From assembly GCF_000428985.1 (NCBI RefSeq), contig NZ_AUAZ01000005.1, forward strand, positions 124,001-188,000: DNA of 64,000 bases, given 5' to 3'. Below, in pieces: positions 63,386-64,000 of the stretch (its first letter is position 1; every line of letters starts with the position of its first letter). The stretch is from Marinobacterium litorale DSM 23545. Its GTDB lineage: Bacteria; Pseudomonadota; Gammaproteobacteria; Pseudomonadales; Balneatricaceae. Both the position numbers and the translations under genes were made by a program. The notes under the pieces were generated by a model. The model was not told where the DNA came from, did no database searches, and worked only from the letters and a program-made list of their open reading frames with translations.

Positions 63386-64000
63386 ATGAGTGCCACAGCC
63401 GATACCACACTGCGTTCCACCCGTCCGCTACCCAAACTCCGGGTATTGCTGCCGGGCTGGTACAGTATCGGCTGGGGTACCGCCCTCCTCGTAATGCTTC
63501 CTGTGCTGGCCGTTTTCTGGCTGGCTCTGTTCCCGACCGAAAACATCTGGCCTCACCTGGCCTCGACGGTATTGCCGGTCTATATCCAATCCACCCTGAT
63601 CCTGCTGGTCGGTACCGGGGTGTTGTCGGTGGCGATTGGTGTGGGAACAGCCTGGCTGGTCACGCTCTGCAACTTCCCGGGACGGCGGATTTTTGAATGG
63701 GCGCTACTTCTGCCGTTCGCCATTCCCGCTTATGTGATCGCCTATATCTACACGGACCTGCTCGAATACGCAGGCCCCGTTCAGATTGCCCTGCGCGATC
63801 TGTTTGGCTGGGAAACCGCGCGGGATTACTGGTTCCCGGAGATCCGCTCCATTGGCGGCGCGATCTCGATGCTGACACTGGTGCTCTATCCCTATGTCTA
63901 CCTGCTGGCGCGGGCCAGTTTCCTCGAACAGTCGATGAGCATCCGTGATGCCAGCCGTATGCTGGGCTGCACGCCCTGGCAAAGCTTTTTGCGCGTTTCA
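63386..64000 (+). CDS. fbpB: Fe(III) ABC transporter permease, 3' end beyond window
   Basis: The frame is open from ATG 63386 to the window end (205 codons). TM helices begin near residues 30, 65, 100 and 155. The last visible residues include the start of the EAA-type loop (DASRMLGCTPWQSFLRVS). FbpB-type permeases have two such halves and about 500 residues, so less than half is here. Confidence 0.88.
   Translation, partial: MSATADTTLRSTRPLPKLRVLLPGWYSIGWGTALLVMLPVLAVFWLALFPTENIWPHLASTVLPVYIQSTLILLVGTGVLSVAIGVGTAWLVTLCNFPGRRIFEWALLLPFAIPAYVIAYIYTDLLEYAGPVQIALRDLFGWETARDYWFPEIRSIGGAISMLTLVLYPYVYLLARASFLEQSMSIRDASRMLGCTPWQSFLRVS

Overview
The window is one contiguous piece of a GC-rich gammaproteobacterial chromosome. 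Gene content (RsmE, YchJ-type protein, DUF349 protein, PhaB, DUF1302/DUF1329 pair, a complete dmp-type phenol meta pathway, TRAP and Fe(III) transporters) suggests a marine, aromatic-degrading member of the Oceanospirillales or a relative such as Marinobacterium or Neptunomonas. That placement is inference. No rRNA, tRNA, CRISPR array, insertion sequence or prophage gene was seen.

Layout. 1-5739: a partial YchJ-like protein, a large DUF349 protein, phaB and a MATE exporter. 5963-12741: a four-gene envelope operon (YCF48-like lipoprotein, MMPL/RND exporter, DUF1302, DUF1329) read leftward from a sigma-54 promoter. 12751-16685: a leftward redox operon (b-type cytochrome, SHP-like monoheme protein, diheme DHC cytochrome, PepSY protein, OmpR-type regulator and kinase) with a PhoP-like direct repeat in its promoter. 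16761-19010: a LysR regulator divergent from a 2-hydroxychromene-2-carboxylate isomerase-like protein and a GST. 19024-37094: a large copper island with CopD, an HMA-like protein lacking CxxC, DUF2933, cupredoxin, CopA ATPase, CopR-CopS plus a second CopR, CcdA, multicopper oxidase, Met-rich secreted proteins, CopC and CusCBA. TTAC-N6-GTAA-type boxes lie at its internal promoters.

37121-61238 is a phenol catabolic island. On the minus strand the genes keep the textbook order dmpKLMNOP-QB-CDEFGHI. The series is broken at two places by plus-strand genes: a sigma-54 activator between P and Q, and a LysR / extradiol dioxygenase / class II aldolase-like / TRAP block between B and C. Phenol is hydroxylated by DmpKLMNOP and catechol is cleaved by DmpB, which the DmpQ ferredoxin should reactivate. 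DmpC-I-H and DmpD lead to 2-hydroxypentadienoate, and DmpE-G-F finish to pyruvate and acetyl-CoA. Two DmpR/XylR-like activators flank the hydroxylase operon. The lower operon instead has a LysR-type dyad and an ordinary promoter. The intruding block looks like a feeder route for a dihydroxylated aromatic acid, possibly 2,3-dihydroxybenzoate, producing the same 2-hydroxymuconic semialdehyde.

61307-64000: rsmE, then a Fur-box-preceded Fe(III) ABC transporter running off the end.

Main hunt result: three sigma-54 promoters (envelope operon, dmpQB, dmpK) share a 16-bp upstream motif close to TTAACGATTTGATCAA. In the first two it lies in two copies at almost identical distances from the promoter. 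This ties the uncharacterised DUF1302/DUF1329/MMPL/YCF48 system, about 40 kb away, to the phenol activators.
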